45,248 nucleotides of DNA from Anaerovibrio slackiae (GCF_009695585.1 NZ_VUNR01000026.1:1-45248), one strand, 5' to 3'; numbered from the stretch's first letter, positions 30,211 through 39,648 are shown. A program made the numbers and translations. The notes: generated from the sequence alone by a model not told the origin.

Positions 30211-33200
30211 CTATCTGCTGATGCCGTAGGCGGCTGCGTACATGACAGGCAGTACCAGCAGCGTCAGTATGGTGGCTGCCAAAAGGCCGCTGGCGATGGC
30301 TACGGCCATAGGCCCCCAGAAGGTGCTGGTCATCAGGGGCAGCATGCCCAGGATGGCTGCCGCAGCCGTCAGCATGATAGGGCGGAAGCGCAGCACCGCG
30401 GAGTCGATGATGGCATCCCAAGGGGCTTCGCCTGCCGCCAGATGTTTTTGAATCTGGTCGATGAGAATGACGGAGTTGCGGATAATCATGCCGCTGAGTG
30501 CCAGCACGCCCAGGATGGCTACGAAGCCCATGGCCTGGTCAAGGAGCAGCATGCCGAAGGCAACGCCGATAATCCCAAGGGGTGCCGTCAGCAGGGTAAG
30601 GAGCATGTCCTTGCCGCTTCTGAGCTGGAACATGAGCAGTGTCATGATGATGAATATCATGGCAGGCAATGGCACCAGCAGGTACTTCATGGAATCGTCG
30701 CTGTCAGCCTGAGCTCCCTTCATCTTTATCTGATAGCCGAAGGGCAGATTTTCCCGGATGTCCTTGACGGATTCAAAAGCCTTGACGGTGGCATCGTTGG
30801 CTGTGCCTTCCTTGATATTTGCCTGTACGGTGATGGTCGGCAGCATGTTTTCACGCTTGATGAGCCCGTCCTCGGCGGCGAAGGAGATTTTTGCCAGCTG
30901 CTCCAAAGGCACATAGCCACCGGCAGAGTAGATTGGCAGCTCCTTTATCCGGGACAGGTCGCTCCTGTCTGCCTCACGGAGCCGCAAATCCACGCTGATG
31001 GTCCTGTCCCCGGCATAAAACTGGGCGGCAGAGGCACCGCTGATTTCCGTGTAGGCGGTCTGTGCCACCACCTGGGGGGAGAGCCCCAGCTGCCGGAGCT
31101 TCGCCTGGTCAAAATCCAGGTGCAGCACCTTGGCTTTTTCGTTCCAGTCCATGCTCACATCGTAGTTGTTGCTGTCCTGGATGAGCCTGTCTGTGACCTG
31201 AGTGGCAATCTGCCGTACCTTTTCCTCGTCATAGCCGGAGATGCCCAGCATTACAGGATAGTCTGCCGGAGGCCCGGTCTGTAGCACGGTAACATTGGTG
31301 CGTACCTCCGGGAAGGAATCAGCCAGCTGGCTGCGGATTTTCTCCATCAGGGCATCCCGGTTTTTTGGGTCCTTTGCTACTACCACAAACTGGGACAGGT
31401 TGTCGGCAGGCAGCTCCGGATCCACGGTCAGCACGAAGCGCGGGCATCCCTCCCCTACATAGTAGGTGTAGTTTTCGATTTCGTCAGCATGCTCCTCCAG
31501 AAATTTGGCAAAGCGGCTGGCGGTTTCTGCGGAAGCTTTTTTGGAGGCTCCCTCCGGCAGCTCCAGCTTGATGAGGATTTCCGGCCGCACGGATGGCGGA
31601 AAGAATTCCTCCTTGATGAGACCCATCATGCCGATGGAGGCAGCAAAGATGGCTGCGGTGGAGGTGAGGACGATTTTCTTATGGTCAAGGAACCAGCAGA
31701 GCACCTTGCGGAAGACGGCGTAAAACCTGCTCTGATATGGGTCATGCTCTCCTGCACCAGGGGCTGGCTTGATGAGATAGAAGCCAAAGAGGGGCGCCAC
31801 CATGACGGAGACAACCCAGGAGATGACCAGCGCCATGCCGATAACCGGGAACAGGGTGCCGCAGAACTCGGCTGCCATGCCGTCAGAAAAGCTGACGGGG
31901 ATAAATCCGGCACAGGTAATCAGGGTGCCGGTCAGCATAGGCTTTGCCGTTGCCCTGAAGGCATAGCAGGCTGCTTCAAAGCGGTCATGGCCTTTTTCCA
32001 GCTGGACGCTCATCTGCTCCACAGCGATGATGGCATCATCCACCAGAAGCCCCAGGGAAATAATCAGGGCTCCCAGGGAGACCTTGTGCAGGTCGATGCC
32101 GAAGATGTACATGCCGCAGAAGACAGCAGCCAGCACCAGCGGAATGCAGCCAGCCACCACCATGCCGGTGCGGATGCCCAGGCTCATGAAGCTGACTGCC
32201 AGCACGATGATGACGGCTTCCCGGAGGGTGCTGACAAAATCATCAATGGACTCGGTTACTACTGCCGGCTGGTCGGAAACCTGATGGATTTCCAGCCCGG
32301 CTGTCATTTCTGACTGGATGGCTTCCATGTGTTTTTTTAGCTCGTCACCCAGGGTGATGATGTTGCCGCCTGTTTCCATGGATACGGCAATGCCGATGGC
32401 AGGCTCGCCGTTATAGTACATGGCAGTGTCGGCAGGGTCAGCATAGCGGCGTTCAACGGTGGCAATATCACCCAGGAAGAAGGTCTTGCCGTTGGCACTG
32501 ACAGGGGTCCGCCTGATGGCGTCGATGTCGTCAAAGCTGCCGCTGTAGCGCAGGTATACGTTGTCGCTGCTGGTTTCGATCATGCCGGCAGGTGTCATTT
32601 CATTCTGGGTTTTCAGGGCATCTGCCAGTACGGCAGGGCTGATGCCCAGTTCCGCCAGCTTGGCGCTTTCGATTTCTACATATACCTTTTCAGTCTGGAC
32701 ACCCAGGAGCTGAACCTTCTGCACCTTGTTGATAGTGGCAAGGCGGCGCCGGATGCGCTCTGCCTGCTGGCGCATTTCCTCCATGGAGTAGCCGTCGCCG
32801 GTCAGGGCGTAGATGGAGCCGAATACGTCATCGAAGCGGTCGTTGTAGTAGGGGCCGTAGACACCGTTAGGCAGCTCACGCTCCAAATCCCTGCCAAAGT
32901 TGCGGACATCACGCCAGGTATCCCGGATGGCGGAGCGGTCCACGTCGTCCCGGAGGGTGACATAGACATAGGTGGTGCCAGCCCGGGTGGTGCTGTCCAC
33001 CTGCTTGACGCCGGGGATGTCACGGAACTTGGATTCCAGCTTGTCTGTGACCTGTTCCTCCATCTGCTTGGCGGAGGCTCCCGGCCAGGCGGCGGTGACA
33101 ATCATCTGGTTGATGGTGAAGTTGGGGTCCTCCATGCGCCCCAGCTTGAAGTAGAAGAAAATGCCGCCAATGGCGGTAACAAGGATAAAATACCAGATTA

Positions 33201-33240
33201 GTGCTCTGTTCTTCAGGGAAATTTCCGTTAGGTTTCTCAT
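30211..33240 (-). CDS. RND multidrug efflux transporter, inner membrane subunit
   Basis: A 1009-aa AcrB/HAE-type proton-driven pump. Twelve membrane helices and two large periplasmic loops are expected. The first helix (ALIWYFILVTAIGGIFFYF) is followed by the first porter loop (PGASAKQMEEQVTDKLE). The proton-relay aspartates are seen in LGLLVDDAIIAVEQM in TM4. It is co-encoded with the adaptor at 33241-34365: the adaptor stop and this start are adjacent (TAAATG), so translation is probably coupled. No TolC-type outer membrane channel is in the window. Substrates cannot be predicted; the MDP/ATM-like N-terminus (MEDPNFT) occurs in metal- and drug-type pumps alike. Confidence 0.95.
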   Translation of the reverse strand: MRNLTEISLKNRALIWYFILVTAIGGIFFYFKLGRMEDPNFTINQMIVTAAWPGASAKQMEEQVTDKLESKFRDIPGVKQVDSTTRAGTTYVYVTLRDDVDRSAIRDTWRDVRNFGRDLERELPNGVYGPYYNDRFDDVFGSIYALTGDGYSMEEMRQQAERIRRRLATINKVQKVQLLGVQTEKVYVEIESAKLAELGISPAVLADALKTQNEMTPAGMIETSSDNVYLRYSGSFDDIDAIRRTPVSANGKTFFLGDIATVERRYADPADTAMYYNGEPAIGIAVSMETGGNIITLGDELKKHMEAIQSEMTAGLEIHQVSDQPAVVTESIDDFVSTLREAVIIVLAVSFMSLGIRTGMVVAGCIPLVLAAVFCGMYIFGIDLHKVSLGALIISLGLLVDDAIIAVEQMSVQLEKGHDRFEAACYAFRATAKPMLTGTLITCAGFIPVSFSDGMAAEFCGTLFPVIGMALVISWVVSVMVAPLFGFYLIKPAPGAGEHDPYQSRFYAVFRKVLCWFLDHKKIVLTSTAAIFAASIGMMGLIKEEFFPPSVRPEILIKLELPEGASKKASAETASRFAKFLEEHADEIENYTYYVGEGCPRFVLTVDPELPADNLSQFVVVAKDPKNRDALMEKIRSQLADSFPEVRTNVTVLQTGPPADYPVMLGISGYDEEKVRQIATQVTDRLIQDSNNYDVSMDWNEKAKVLHLDFDQAKLRQLGLSPQVVAQTAYTEISGASAAQFYAGDRTISVDLRLREADRSDLSRIKELPIYSAGGYVPLEQLAKISFAAEDGLIKRENMLPTITVQANIKEGTANDATVKAFESVKDIRENLPFGYQIKMKGAQADSDDSMKYLLVPLPAMIFIIMTLLMFQLRSGKDMLLTLLTAPLGIIGVAFGMLLLDQAMGFVAILGVLALSGMIIRNSVILIDQIQKHLAAGEAPWDAIIDSAVLRFRPIMLTAAAAILGMLPLMTSTFWGPMAVAIASGLLAATILTLLVLPVMYAAAYGISR

Positions 33241-34365
33241 TTAATGCTTGTCCTCTTTATCGTTATCATCGTTTGTCAGACGTACTTTTGTACCCTCGTG
33301 GAGCTTGTGCACACCGGCTACTACGACAATGTCACCGTCATTGAGGCCGTGCACCTTCAGCTGGTTTTTGTCAAAGTCCTCCACCTGCACTTCCTTGAGG
33401 GAAAGTGTCATGGCGTTGGCATCTACCACCCAGACTGCCGGATTGTTGTCAGTCTGATAGATGGCGGCCATAGGCAGGATGACAAAATCTGCGGCGTTGG
33501 AAGCTGGCTGATTTTTATCTGCGGCATTGCTGCCGGTTATTTTGGCGGAGGCGGTCATGCCCAGCTGCAGGCCATGGGGTGGATTTGGCAGGGCAATGCG
33601 GATTTTGTAGGTTCTTGCCACTGTGTCAGCCATGGGGTAGATTTCCCGGATAATGCCTGTTACCGGCTGGTTGTTGAGGGACCAGAAGGAAACCTCGACG
33701 CTCTGCCCCTTGGAAACATCGCCAATCCTGTTTTCCGGCAAATTGATTTCCACCTCCAGCTCCTGGGACTGAACCAGGGTGAGTACCGTCTGCCCGGCAC
33801 CGACTACCTGCCCGACCTCGGCGGTGACGGAGGAAATGACTCCGTCGGAAGCGGCGATGAGCTTGGAGTAGCCCACGGCATTTTTGCCCTGCTTGGCAAT
33901 GGCAACGGCCTGATTGTAGCCTGCCTGGGCGGCATCAAAGGATGTCTGGTACTGCTCAAGCACGCTCTCCGAAATGGCTTCCTGGGCATAGAGGGATTTG
34001 TAGCGGTTCAGGTTGGAACGGGCCAGGTCAAGCTGTGCCTTGGCGGCTGCCACCTGGGCTTCCCCCTGCATGGCCTGCTGCACTACATCCCGGCTGTCGA
34101 TAGTCATTAGCACGTCACCGGCATGTACATGGTCACCTGCCTGCACGAAGCGCTGCAAAATCCTGCCGCCCACCTGAAAGGACATGGTGGTTTCGTAGCG
34201 CCCCTTGACAGCGCCTGGATAGTTTCCTTCGCTGGCACCTGTGCGCAGGGAAATCGTCTTTGTCTTTACTAGCGGATTATTCTCCGTGGCAACCTCCTCG
34301 CTGCCACAGCCGGCTAATACTGCTAAAAATAACAGGCAAAGGATGGACGAAATAAATCTTTTCAT
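33241..34365 (-). CDS. RND periplasmic adaptor (membrane fusion protein), lipoprotein
   Basis: A 374-aa adaptor of the AcrA/HlyD family. The signal ends in a lipobox (LAGC, Cys at residue 20), so it is a lipoprotein. Domains in order: membrane-proximal barrel and lipoyl half (VGGRILQRFVQAGDHVHAGDVLMTIDS), an alpha-hairpin (residues 95-165, AAKAQLDLARSNLNRYKSLYA), the other lipoyl half (ASDGVISSVTAEVGQVV), beta-barrel (residues 200-290), then the C-terminal domain. AAAGGAGA lies before the ATG. It bridges the inner-membrane pump to an outer membrane channel, which implies a diderm cell. Confidence 0.94.
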   Translation of the reverse strand: MKRFISSILCLLFLAVLAGCGSEEVATENNPLVKTKTISLRTGASEGNYPGAVKGRYETTMSFQVGGRILQRFVQAGDHVHAGDVLMTIDSRDVVQQAMQGEAQVAAAKAQLDLARSNLNRYKSLYAQEAISESVLEQYQTSFDAAQAGYNQAVAIAKQGKNAVGYSKLIAASDGVISSVTAEVGQVVGAGQTVLTLVQSQELEVEINLPENRIGDVSKGQSVEVSFWSLNNQPVTGIIREIYPMADTVARTYKIRIALPNPPHGLQLGMTASAKITGSNAADKNQPASNAADFVILPMAAIYQTDNNPAVWVVDANAMTLSLKEVQVEDFDKNQLKVHGLNDGDIVVVAGVHKLHEGTKVRLTNDDNDKEDKH

Positions 34366-34399
34366 AAAGCAAGTCTCCTTTGAACCAATTCAATGATAT

Positions 34400-34429
34400 A
34401 TTCTACCTCTAATTTTACCAAATTTGCAA
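34400..34429 (-). promoter_or_regulatory. Promoter of the RND operon
   Basis: On the minus strand TTGCAA (34424-34429), an 18-base spacer and TAGAAT (34400-34405) precede the adaptor gene by about 35 bases. Confidence 0.5.
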
Positions 34430-34477
34430 GAATTAAACAACAATAATATATGTATAACAAATTTTGAGAAATTTTGC

Positions 34478-34506
34478 TATACAAAAAAATAAATATTTGT
34501 TATAAT
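34478..34506 (+). promoter_or_regulatory. Promoter of malate dehydrogenase
   Basis: TATACA (34478-34483), a 17-base spacer and TATAAT (34501-34506) lie 65 bases upstream of the start codon. Confidence 0.6.
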
Positions 34507-34570
34507 ATCATTAGTTAAAGAGTCGGGCTGTCAGGGGACAGCCTGTCGCAATAAAAGGAGGAATTGTTAA

Positions 34571-35524
34571 ATGAAAGTAACAGTTGTAGGCGCAGGTAAT
34601 GTAGGAGCAACAGCAGCGAACGTGATTGCCAGCGCAGGTTATGCTAGTGAAGTAGTTCTTCTCGACATCAAAGAGGGTGTATCCGAAGGCAAGGCAATGG
34701 ATATGATGCAGACCTCCCAGATTCTGAACTTTGACACCACCATTACCGGTGTTACCAACGACTATGCAGCTACTGCAGGCTCCAAGGTTGTTGTTATCAC
34801 CTCCGGTATTCCTCGTAAGCCAGGCATGAGCCGCGAGGATCTTATCGGTGTTAACGCTGGCATCGTAGGCAGCGTTATCGAGCAGGCTGTAAAGTATTCT
34901 CCAGATGCTATCTTCATCGTAATCTCCAACCCTATGGATGCTATGACCTATCTGGCACTGAAGAATTCCGGCCTGCCAAAGAATCATGTAATCGGCATGG
35001 GCGGTATGCTGGATAGCTCCCGCTTCCGTTATTTCCTGTCTCAGGCACTGAAGAAGAAGGGCATCCCTGCTACCCCTACTGACATTGACGGTATGGTAAT
35101 CGGTGGCCACAGCGATAAGACCATGGTTCCTCTTGGCTCCATTGCTACCTACAAGGGCATTCCTGTATCCCACTTCCTCGATGAGGCAGAGCTGGAAGAT
35201 GCTATTGCTCAGACCAAGGTTGGCGGTGCAACCTTGACCAAGCTGCTGGGCACTTCCGCTTGGTACGCTCCGGGCGCAGCTGCTGGCGAGCTGGTTAAGT
35301 CCATCATCACCGATGGCAAGAAGCTCATCCCTTGCTGCGTATATCTCGAGGGCGAGTATGGTGAGGATGACCTCTGCATCGGCGTTCCGGTAATCCTGGG
35401 CGAGAACGGTGTAGAGCAGATTGTTGAGCTGAATCTTGAGGGTGTAGAGAAGGAGCGTTTTGCAGAGTCCGTAGCTGCAGCTCGCAACACTCAGAACAAC
35501 TTGGGCGACGCTCTCAAGAAGTAA
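34571..35524 (+). CDS. mdh: Malate dehydrogenase
   Basis: NAD-dependent oxidoreductase that interconverts malate and oxaloacetate, here probably part of the reductive branch to succinate/propionate used by many Negativicutes. The N-terminal Rossmann motif is VVGAGNVGAT, with the acidic residue LLDIKEG selecting NAD. ITSGIPRKPGMSRED carries the substrate arginines typical of malate rather than lactate dehydrogenase. GMGGMLDSSRFRYFL and the catalytic His in VIGGHSDKTM are present. Length (317 aa) fits the LDH-like Mdh group. AAAGGAGG precedes the ATG. It is monocistronic, with a promoter upstream and a terminator at 35558-35596. Codon use looks optimised, suggesting high expression. Confidence 0.95.
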   Translation: MKVTVVGAGNVGATAANVIASAGYASEVVLLDIKEGVSEGKAMDMMQTSQILNFDTTITGVTNDYAATAGSKVVVITSGIPRKPGMSREDLIGVNAGIVGSVIEQAVKYSPDAIFIVISNPMDAMTYLALKNSGLPKNHVIGMGGMLDSSRFRYFLSQALKKKGIPATPTDIDGMVIGGHSDKTMVPLGSIATYKGIPVSHFLDEAELEDAIAQTKVGGATLTKLLGTSAWYAPGAAAGELVKSIITDGKKLIPCCVYLEGEYGEDDLCIGVPVILGENGVEQIVELNLEGVEKERFAESVAAARNTQNNLGDALKK

Positions 35525-35557
35525 TCGAATACCGGCTTTTGTTTTTGACTAGCATAA

Positions 35558-35596
35558 CCACAAGGGGGCCTGCAGCTTTGCAGGCTCCTTTTCTTT
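35558..35596 (+). terminator. Intrinsic terminator after mdh
   Basis: AAGGGGGCCTGCA and TGCAGGCTCCTT form a stem with a small loop followed by TTTTCTTTTT. Confidence 0.8.
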
Positions 35597-35829
35597 TTGG
35601 ATTTCCTCATTTGCTTGAGGCTTTAGTTTGCAGGCTGGCGATGTGAGATTTTATTGTGTTTTTTGCTTTGCAGCAGCAATTTTCCAGCAATATAATTTAT
35701 GGTTGCATAAATTATAGGCAAAAAGGCTTAATTTTTATTTAAAGTGTAACGATATATTGGTATAAGCATATAAAGTGCAGAGGTTTTTGGGTGCGCAAGG
35801 CTCAAATCTGAAAGGCGGTGGTTATCGTG

Positions 35830-36105
35830 ATGAGCAAGGTTTACAAAATTAACAGGGTAAATGGTGTCAATCTGGATATGAACAGCCCGTGGCTGCAAAG
35901 GCGGAATCGTGATGACCAGTCCCAGGGGGAGGGCAGCTTCCGGGAGATGCTGCAAAGCAGCATGGCACGCCGTGGACGCAAGGAGGAGGCACCTCAGGTT
36001 TCTGAGGCGGCAGTGTGGGAGGGCAGTAGTGCCACCCAGTCCCTGTTCTATGAAAACGGGGTGGATTTGAGCTTTTTCTACAAGCTGCGTGCTGGTCTGG
36101 GCTGA
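35830..36105 (+). CDS. Small conserved-looking protein of unknown function
   Basis: A 91-aa hydrophilic protein: MSKVYKINRVNGVNL at the start, an RQ/E-rich middle (RGRKEEAPQVSEAA) and FYENGVDLSFFYKLRAGLG at the end. No family is recognised. AAAGGCGG lies before an ATG at 35830; a longer GTG-started reading from 35818 is less likely. It lies 27 bases upstream of tadA and is probably co-transcribed with it. Confidence 0.6.
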   Translation: MSKVYKINRVNGVNLDMNSPWLQRRNRDDQSQGEGSFREMLQSSMARRGRKEEAPQVSEAAVWEGSSATQSLFYENGVDLSFFYKLRAGLG

Positions 36106-36132
36106 GTAAGATAATAAGATGATGGTGATGAG

Positions 36133-36648
36133 ATGATACTTGATGATGAGAAATATATGCGGCTCGCCCTGGCGGAGGCTGAAAAGGCTTATGCCAGGGG
36201 CGAGATTCCTATAGGTGCCGTCCTTGTGCGCAATGAGGACGGCACTGTTGTGTCGCGGGGGCACAATCTGCGTGAGAGCAAAAATGATGCTACTGCCCAT
36301 GCGGAGATGGAGGCAATCCGGGAGGCATGCGCCAGGCTGAACCGCTGGCGCCTCAGCGGCCTTACCCTGTATGTGACTATCGAGCCCTGCGCCATGTGTG
36401 CAGGAGCCCTGGTGAACAGCCGCATTGACAGGCTGGTATACGGCAGCACGGAGTCAAAGTTCGGGGCAGTGGAATCCATCTTCAACGTGGTCAATCACAG
36501 GCTGCTGAATCACAGGCTGTCTGTCACTGCCGGTGTGCTGGAGGATGAGTGCAGGCAGCTGATGAAGGATTTTTTCAGGATGCGCAGAGAGCAGAACAAG
36601 CAGAAGAAGCGTGAGGAAAACAGCGAGGAAAAAAGCGCAGATTCATGA
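36133..36648 (+). CDS. tadA: tRNA-specific adenosine deaminase
   Basis: TadA converts adenosine 34 to inosine in the anticodon of tRNA-Arg(ACG) and is essential in most bacteria. Zinc and catalytic motifs: HAEMEAI (His and Glu) and PCAMCAGAL (two Cys), with the substrate helix MRLALAEAEKAYARGEIPIGAVLV at the start and the long C-terminal helix. The last 20 residues are a charged Lys/Glu-rich tail beyond the usual end (total 171 aa against about 150-165). The ribosome site is weak (GATGAG), suggesting coupling to the gene 27 bases upstream. Confidence 0.95.
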   Translation: MILDDEKYMRLALAEAEKAYARGEIPIGAVLVRNEDGTVVSRGHNLRESKNDATAHAEMEAIREACARLNRWRLSGLTLYVTIEPCAMCAGALVNSRIDRLVYGSTESKFGAVESIFNVVNHRLLNHRLSVTAGVLEDECRQLMKDFFRMRREQNKQKKREENSEEKSADS

Positions 36649-36658
36649 TGGGCAAAAT

Positions 36659-36698
36659 AAAGGGAGTACCGCCGGGAAATGGGGTACTCCCTTTATTT
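36659..36698. terminator. Intrinsic terminator shared by tadA and the TPR gene
   Basis: AAAGGGAGTACC and GGGTACTCCCTTT pair, with T and A runs outside, serving the two convergent genes. Confidence 0.85.
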
Positions 36699-36718
36699 TG
36701 CAAATTTTTTTGATGTGC

Positions 36719-37423
36719 TCAGATGTCCCAGTGGAGGTTGTCAGGATTTGGCGTAGCCTTGTCGATTTCAGCCAGTATCCAGGAGACATTCTCATGCTGT
36801 GCCTCAAAGGCATGCTTCAGCTTTTCCTGATTGATAGGCGGCAGTTCCATGGCGTGGAGCGCCATATGCATGTAGTCCTTGGCGATAAGGGCGGTACCAC
36901 GCTGGGCAGCCAGCTGTGCCTTGAAGCGGTAGCCGTAGTAGAGGTAGCTGTTGTGGGCAGCCGGAATGTCCTTGAAGCACTCGATGCGCTCGTCCGCCTC
37001 CGCCTCTGCTTCCTCGGTGCGCTTCATCAGGTGCAGCAGGTTCCAGCGATCAGCCCACAGCTCCCCCCGCAGGATGTAGCGGTAGAGAAAATCCGAGTTC
37101 TCGGCAGTTTCCAGTGCCAGGTTGATGTATTCCAGTGCCGCCTCGTAGTTCTCCGCATCCCGTTCCATCTGGCTGAGATGCTGCATGGCGTAGGTTTTTT
37201 CCTCAATATCCTCGGCATTTTCCTCGTCCGGCTCCACCTCCAGCACGGAGAGGAACAGCTCCTTGGCTGCCTCCGGGCGGTTCAGCTCCGGCATGGCGAG
37301 AAAATGTGCCAGCCGTGCCCGGCAGTGCCAGTCATCATAGCCGCCAGCAAACAGGTTGCGGGGCGGCCTGGCGCTTGTTTCCAAAACTGTGTCCACCAAA
37401 ATATCAAATTGCTCTTTATCCAT
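36719..37423 (-). CDS. TPR-type helical repeat protein, unknown role
   Basis: A 234-aa, strongly acidic protein. Helix-turn-helix repeats of TPR type are seen in PEAAKELFLSVLEVEPDEENAEDI, ENYEAALEYINLALETAENSDFL and a third pair around KDYMHMALHAMELP. It has no signal or membrane segment, so it is cytoplasmic, and it probably mediates protein contacts. AAAGGATG precedes the ATG. It is convergent with tadA and downstream of the P1B-type ATPase derivative on the same strand. Confidence 0.7.
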   Translation of the reverse strand: MDKEQFDILVDTVLETSARPPRNLFAGGYDDWHCRARLAHFLAMPELNRPEAAKELFLSVLEVEPDEENAEDIEEKTYAMQHLSQMERDAENYEAALEYINLALETAENSDFLYRYILRGELWADRWNLLHLMKRTEEAEAEADERIECFKDIPAAHNSYLYYGYRFKAQLAAQRGTALIAKDYMHMALHAMELPPINQEKLKHAFEAQHENVSWILAEIDKATPNPDNLHWDI

Positions 37424-37481
37424 GCATGTGACATCCTTTCATGTAGATGATTTATTATTGCTATCGTATTTGATTTTATCT

Positions 37482-38627
37482 CTAGTATTGCAGCGGTATC
37501 TGGTTGAGCAGCAGGATGGCCGCTGCGAAAATGCCGATGATTATGGGCAGCAGGGAGCCGTAGGCCGGCAGGCTGGCCAGGTTGAGCAGGAACACTACGG
37601 ATAGCACCAGCAGCAGGTTGCAGGCTATGGCGATGAGCCGCCCTGTTTTTTTCTTGCCCATGACTACCCGGCAGATGCCCTTGGCGGTGGCGATGGTGCC
37701 CAGGCTGTTGGTGTGTATCAGTACATCCGCCATGCTCTTGACGGATTCCTCCGCATACTCCAGGGCAAAGCTCAGCTGGGAGCTTCTGATGGGCCCCTCA
37801 AACTTCATGGTCCTGCCTGCTGCACCGATGACGCGGCCGCTGGTCTGCATCAAAAGGAGCTCCTTAGCCTTGCCCATGGCATCAAGCTCGCTGCGTATCT
37901 GGTCGATGGTAGAGGGCTTGCCGTAGCTTTTGGCTGTGGAGCGGTTGGCACCTGTCAGTAGGGTGGTGGTGATGCCCATTTCCCGCAGGAAGCTGATATC
38001 CCCCGGCACGCTCCTTTTTATTTTGTCGTGCAGGGTGATAAAGCCCCGGCAGAATTTGCCGATGGCCACGAAGACGATAATCTGCCCCTTGTATGCCAGC
38101 TGGTCCGCCCTGGTAAAAAGCTCGGCAGGGATTTCGATGTTCTGCTCCTGCAAGAATTTGGCAGAGCCCAGGCTCAGTGTCTGGCGGTTCATGAGGGCTT
38201 CCACCCCCTTGCCGGGAACAGGGCTGGCTGCGGAAATCTCAGGCAGTGCCAATCCCCTGACACTGGCCTCGTCCACGATGGCTTCGGCTATGGGGTGGTC
38301 AATTCCCTTTTCGATGGCCGCCGCCAGTGCCAGCAGCCTGCCGGAGGAAATGCCGTTGGGAAAAATATCCGTCACTGCCGGTGCACCGTAGCTGATGGTG
38401 CCGGAGAGATTTACCACCAGGTCTTTCAGCTGCGCCAGCAGGGGCAGCTTGCCGGTGTCCTTGATGCCGATTTTCCATTTTTTCAGCAGTTTTTTTGCCT
38501 GCCATGGCAGCAGGAGCCTGTCCAGGAAAGCCCAGAGGCAGTTGAAAAGCAAAATGACGACAGCCGTGATCAGGTAAAGCCTGACGGGATTGTCCTCTAT
38601 TGATATACATGCCAGGATATAATCCAC
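37482..38627 (-). CDS. P1B-type ATPase derivative lacking catalytic motifs
   Basis: A 381-aa protein made of the nucleotide-binding and phosphorylation half of a heavy-metal P-type ATPase. It retains the P1B His-Pro signature in GIDHPIAEAIV and the PGKGVEALMN loop of the N-domain. It has one N-terminal membrane helix (residues 20-40) and two C-terminal helices (residues 315-378). The phosphorylation motif DKTGT is replaced by NLSGT, TGDN by TGAN, and GDGxND by GAAGRTM, so it cannot form the aspartyl phosphate. The metal-binding CPC helix and actuator domain are absent. GTG 38627 with GGAGG 8 bases upstream is the likely start. The long intact frame points to a non-enzymatic, perhaps regulatory, role rather than decay. 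Confidence 0.8.
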   Translation of the reverse strand: MDYILACISIEDNPVRLYLITAVVILLFNCLWAFLDRLLLPWQAKKLLKKWKIGIKDTGKLPLLAQLKDLVVNLSGTISYGAPAVTDIFPNGISSGRLLALAAAIEKGIDHPIAEAIVDEASVRGLALPEISAASPVPGKGVEALMNRQTLSLGSAKFLQEQNIEIPAELFTRADQLAYKGQIIVFVAIGKFCRGFITLHDKIKRSVPGDISFLREMGITTTLLTGANRSTAKSYGKPSTIDQIRSELDAMGKAKELLLMQTSGRVIGAAGRTMKFEGPIRSSQLSFALEYAEESVKSMADVLIHTNSLGTIATAKGICRVVMGKKKTGRLIAIACNLLLVLSVVFLLNLASLPAYGSLLPIIIGIFAAAILLLNQIPLQY

Positions 38628-38781
38628 ATAATCACCCTCCAGCAAAAAACTTCATCTAAAATATTATCCTTTTCTTGTGAAGAAAAGTCAATAATCTTTT
38701 AATAACACTTGAAGAAAACCTGAAAAATTGATAAAATTTATGAGTGATATGCAAATTTGGACTGTAGGATGTGTTGCTGTC

Positions 38782-39648
38782 TTGATAACACTAAATGCAA
38801 ATGCAAAAATCAATCTGACGCTGGATATTCTGGGACTGCGCGAGGATGGCTACCATGAGGTTGCCATGGTCATGCAGGAGGTGAGCCTGCACGATACCCT
38901 GTCCATGGAGAAATCCGGGGCAGGCATTCAGCTTTCCATCACCATAGAGGGACAGGATGGAGTGCTGCCGGCGGATGAGAGCAATCTCTGCTGGAAGGCT
39001 GCTGCCCTGGTGCAGCGGGAGTATGGGCTGACGGAAGGCGTGAGCATGGAGCTGGTAAAGCGTATCCCGATGGCTGCCGGCCTTGCCGGTGGCTCGGCGG
39101 ATGCCGCTGCCGTGCTGAAGGGCATGAATCAGCTCTATGGCCTGGGCATGACGGAGGAGAGGCTCTGTGAGCTGGGGGCGAGGCTGGGCTCGGATATTCC
39201 TTTCTGCCTGATGGGGGGCACCATGCTTGCCACAGGCAGGGGCGAGATTCTGACCAGGCTGCCGTCTTTCCCGGAGACCTATGTAGTGCTTGCCAAGCCG
39301 GAGGCAGGGGTTTCTACTGCCTGGGCGTACAAGACATACGATGCAGGCTATGATGGGCCCCATCCTGACAATGAAGCCATGCTGAAAGCTATTGGGGAAG
39401 GTGACCGCCGCAAGGCAGCAGGGCTTTTGTGCAATGTGCTGGAGGGCATAACCATCAAGGAGCATGCTGTGATAGAGTCCTACAGGAAGATGATGCTGAA
39501 GCAGGGGGCGATGGCCAGCATGATGTCAGGCAGCGGCCCTACTGTGTTCGGCCTGGCAGAGGACGAAGCATCTGCCGGAAGGATTGCTGCCGCGGTAAAG
39601 GCTTTGGATGACAAGGCTGCGGTCTATGTGGCGAAAACTGTGGTATGA
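38782..39648 (+). CDS. ispE: 4-diphosphocytidyl-2-C-methyl-D-erythritol kinase
   Basis: GHMP kinase of the non-mevalonate isoprenoid pathway; it phosphorylates the 2-hydroxyl of CDP-methylerythritol. Motifs: NANAKINLTLDILGLREDGYHEV at the start, the ATP-binding PMAAGLAGGSADAAAVL loop, and GSGPTVFGLA near the end. The start is uncertain. Family members begin just before the ANAKINL stretch, which points to the TTG at 38782 with AGGA upstream; ATGs at 38740 and 38749 add an unsupported extension. With the TTG start the length (288 aa) is normal. A GntR regulator and glmU follow. Confidence 0.93.
   Translation: MITLNANAKINLTLDILGLREDGYHEVAMVMQEVSLHDTLSMEKSGAGIQLSITIEGQDGVLPADESNLCWKAAALVQREYGLTEGVSMELVKRIPMAAGLAGGSADAAAVLKGMNQLYGLGMTEERLCELGARLGSDIPFCLMGGTMLATGRGEILTRLPSFPETYVVLAKPEAGVSTAWAYKTYDAGYDGPHPDNEAMLKAIGEGDRRKAAGLLCNVLEGITIKEHAVIESYRKMMLKQGAMASMMSGSGPTVFGLAEDEASAGRIAAAVKALDDKAAVYVAKTVV

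Noticed and set aside
37482-38627. Annotation as a functional heavy-metal exporting ATPase
   Set aside because: The phosphorylation aspartate, the TGDN and GDGxND motifs, the metal-binding helix and the actuator domain are all missing.
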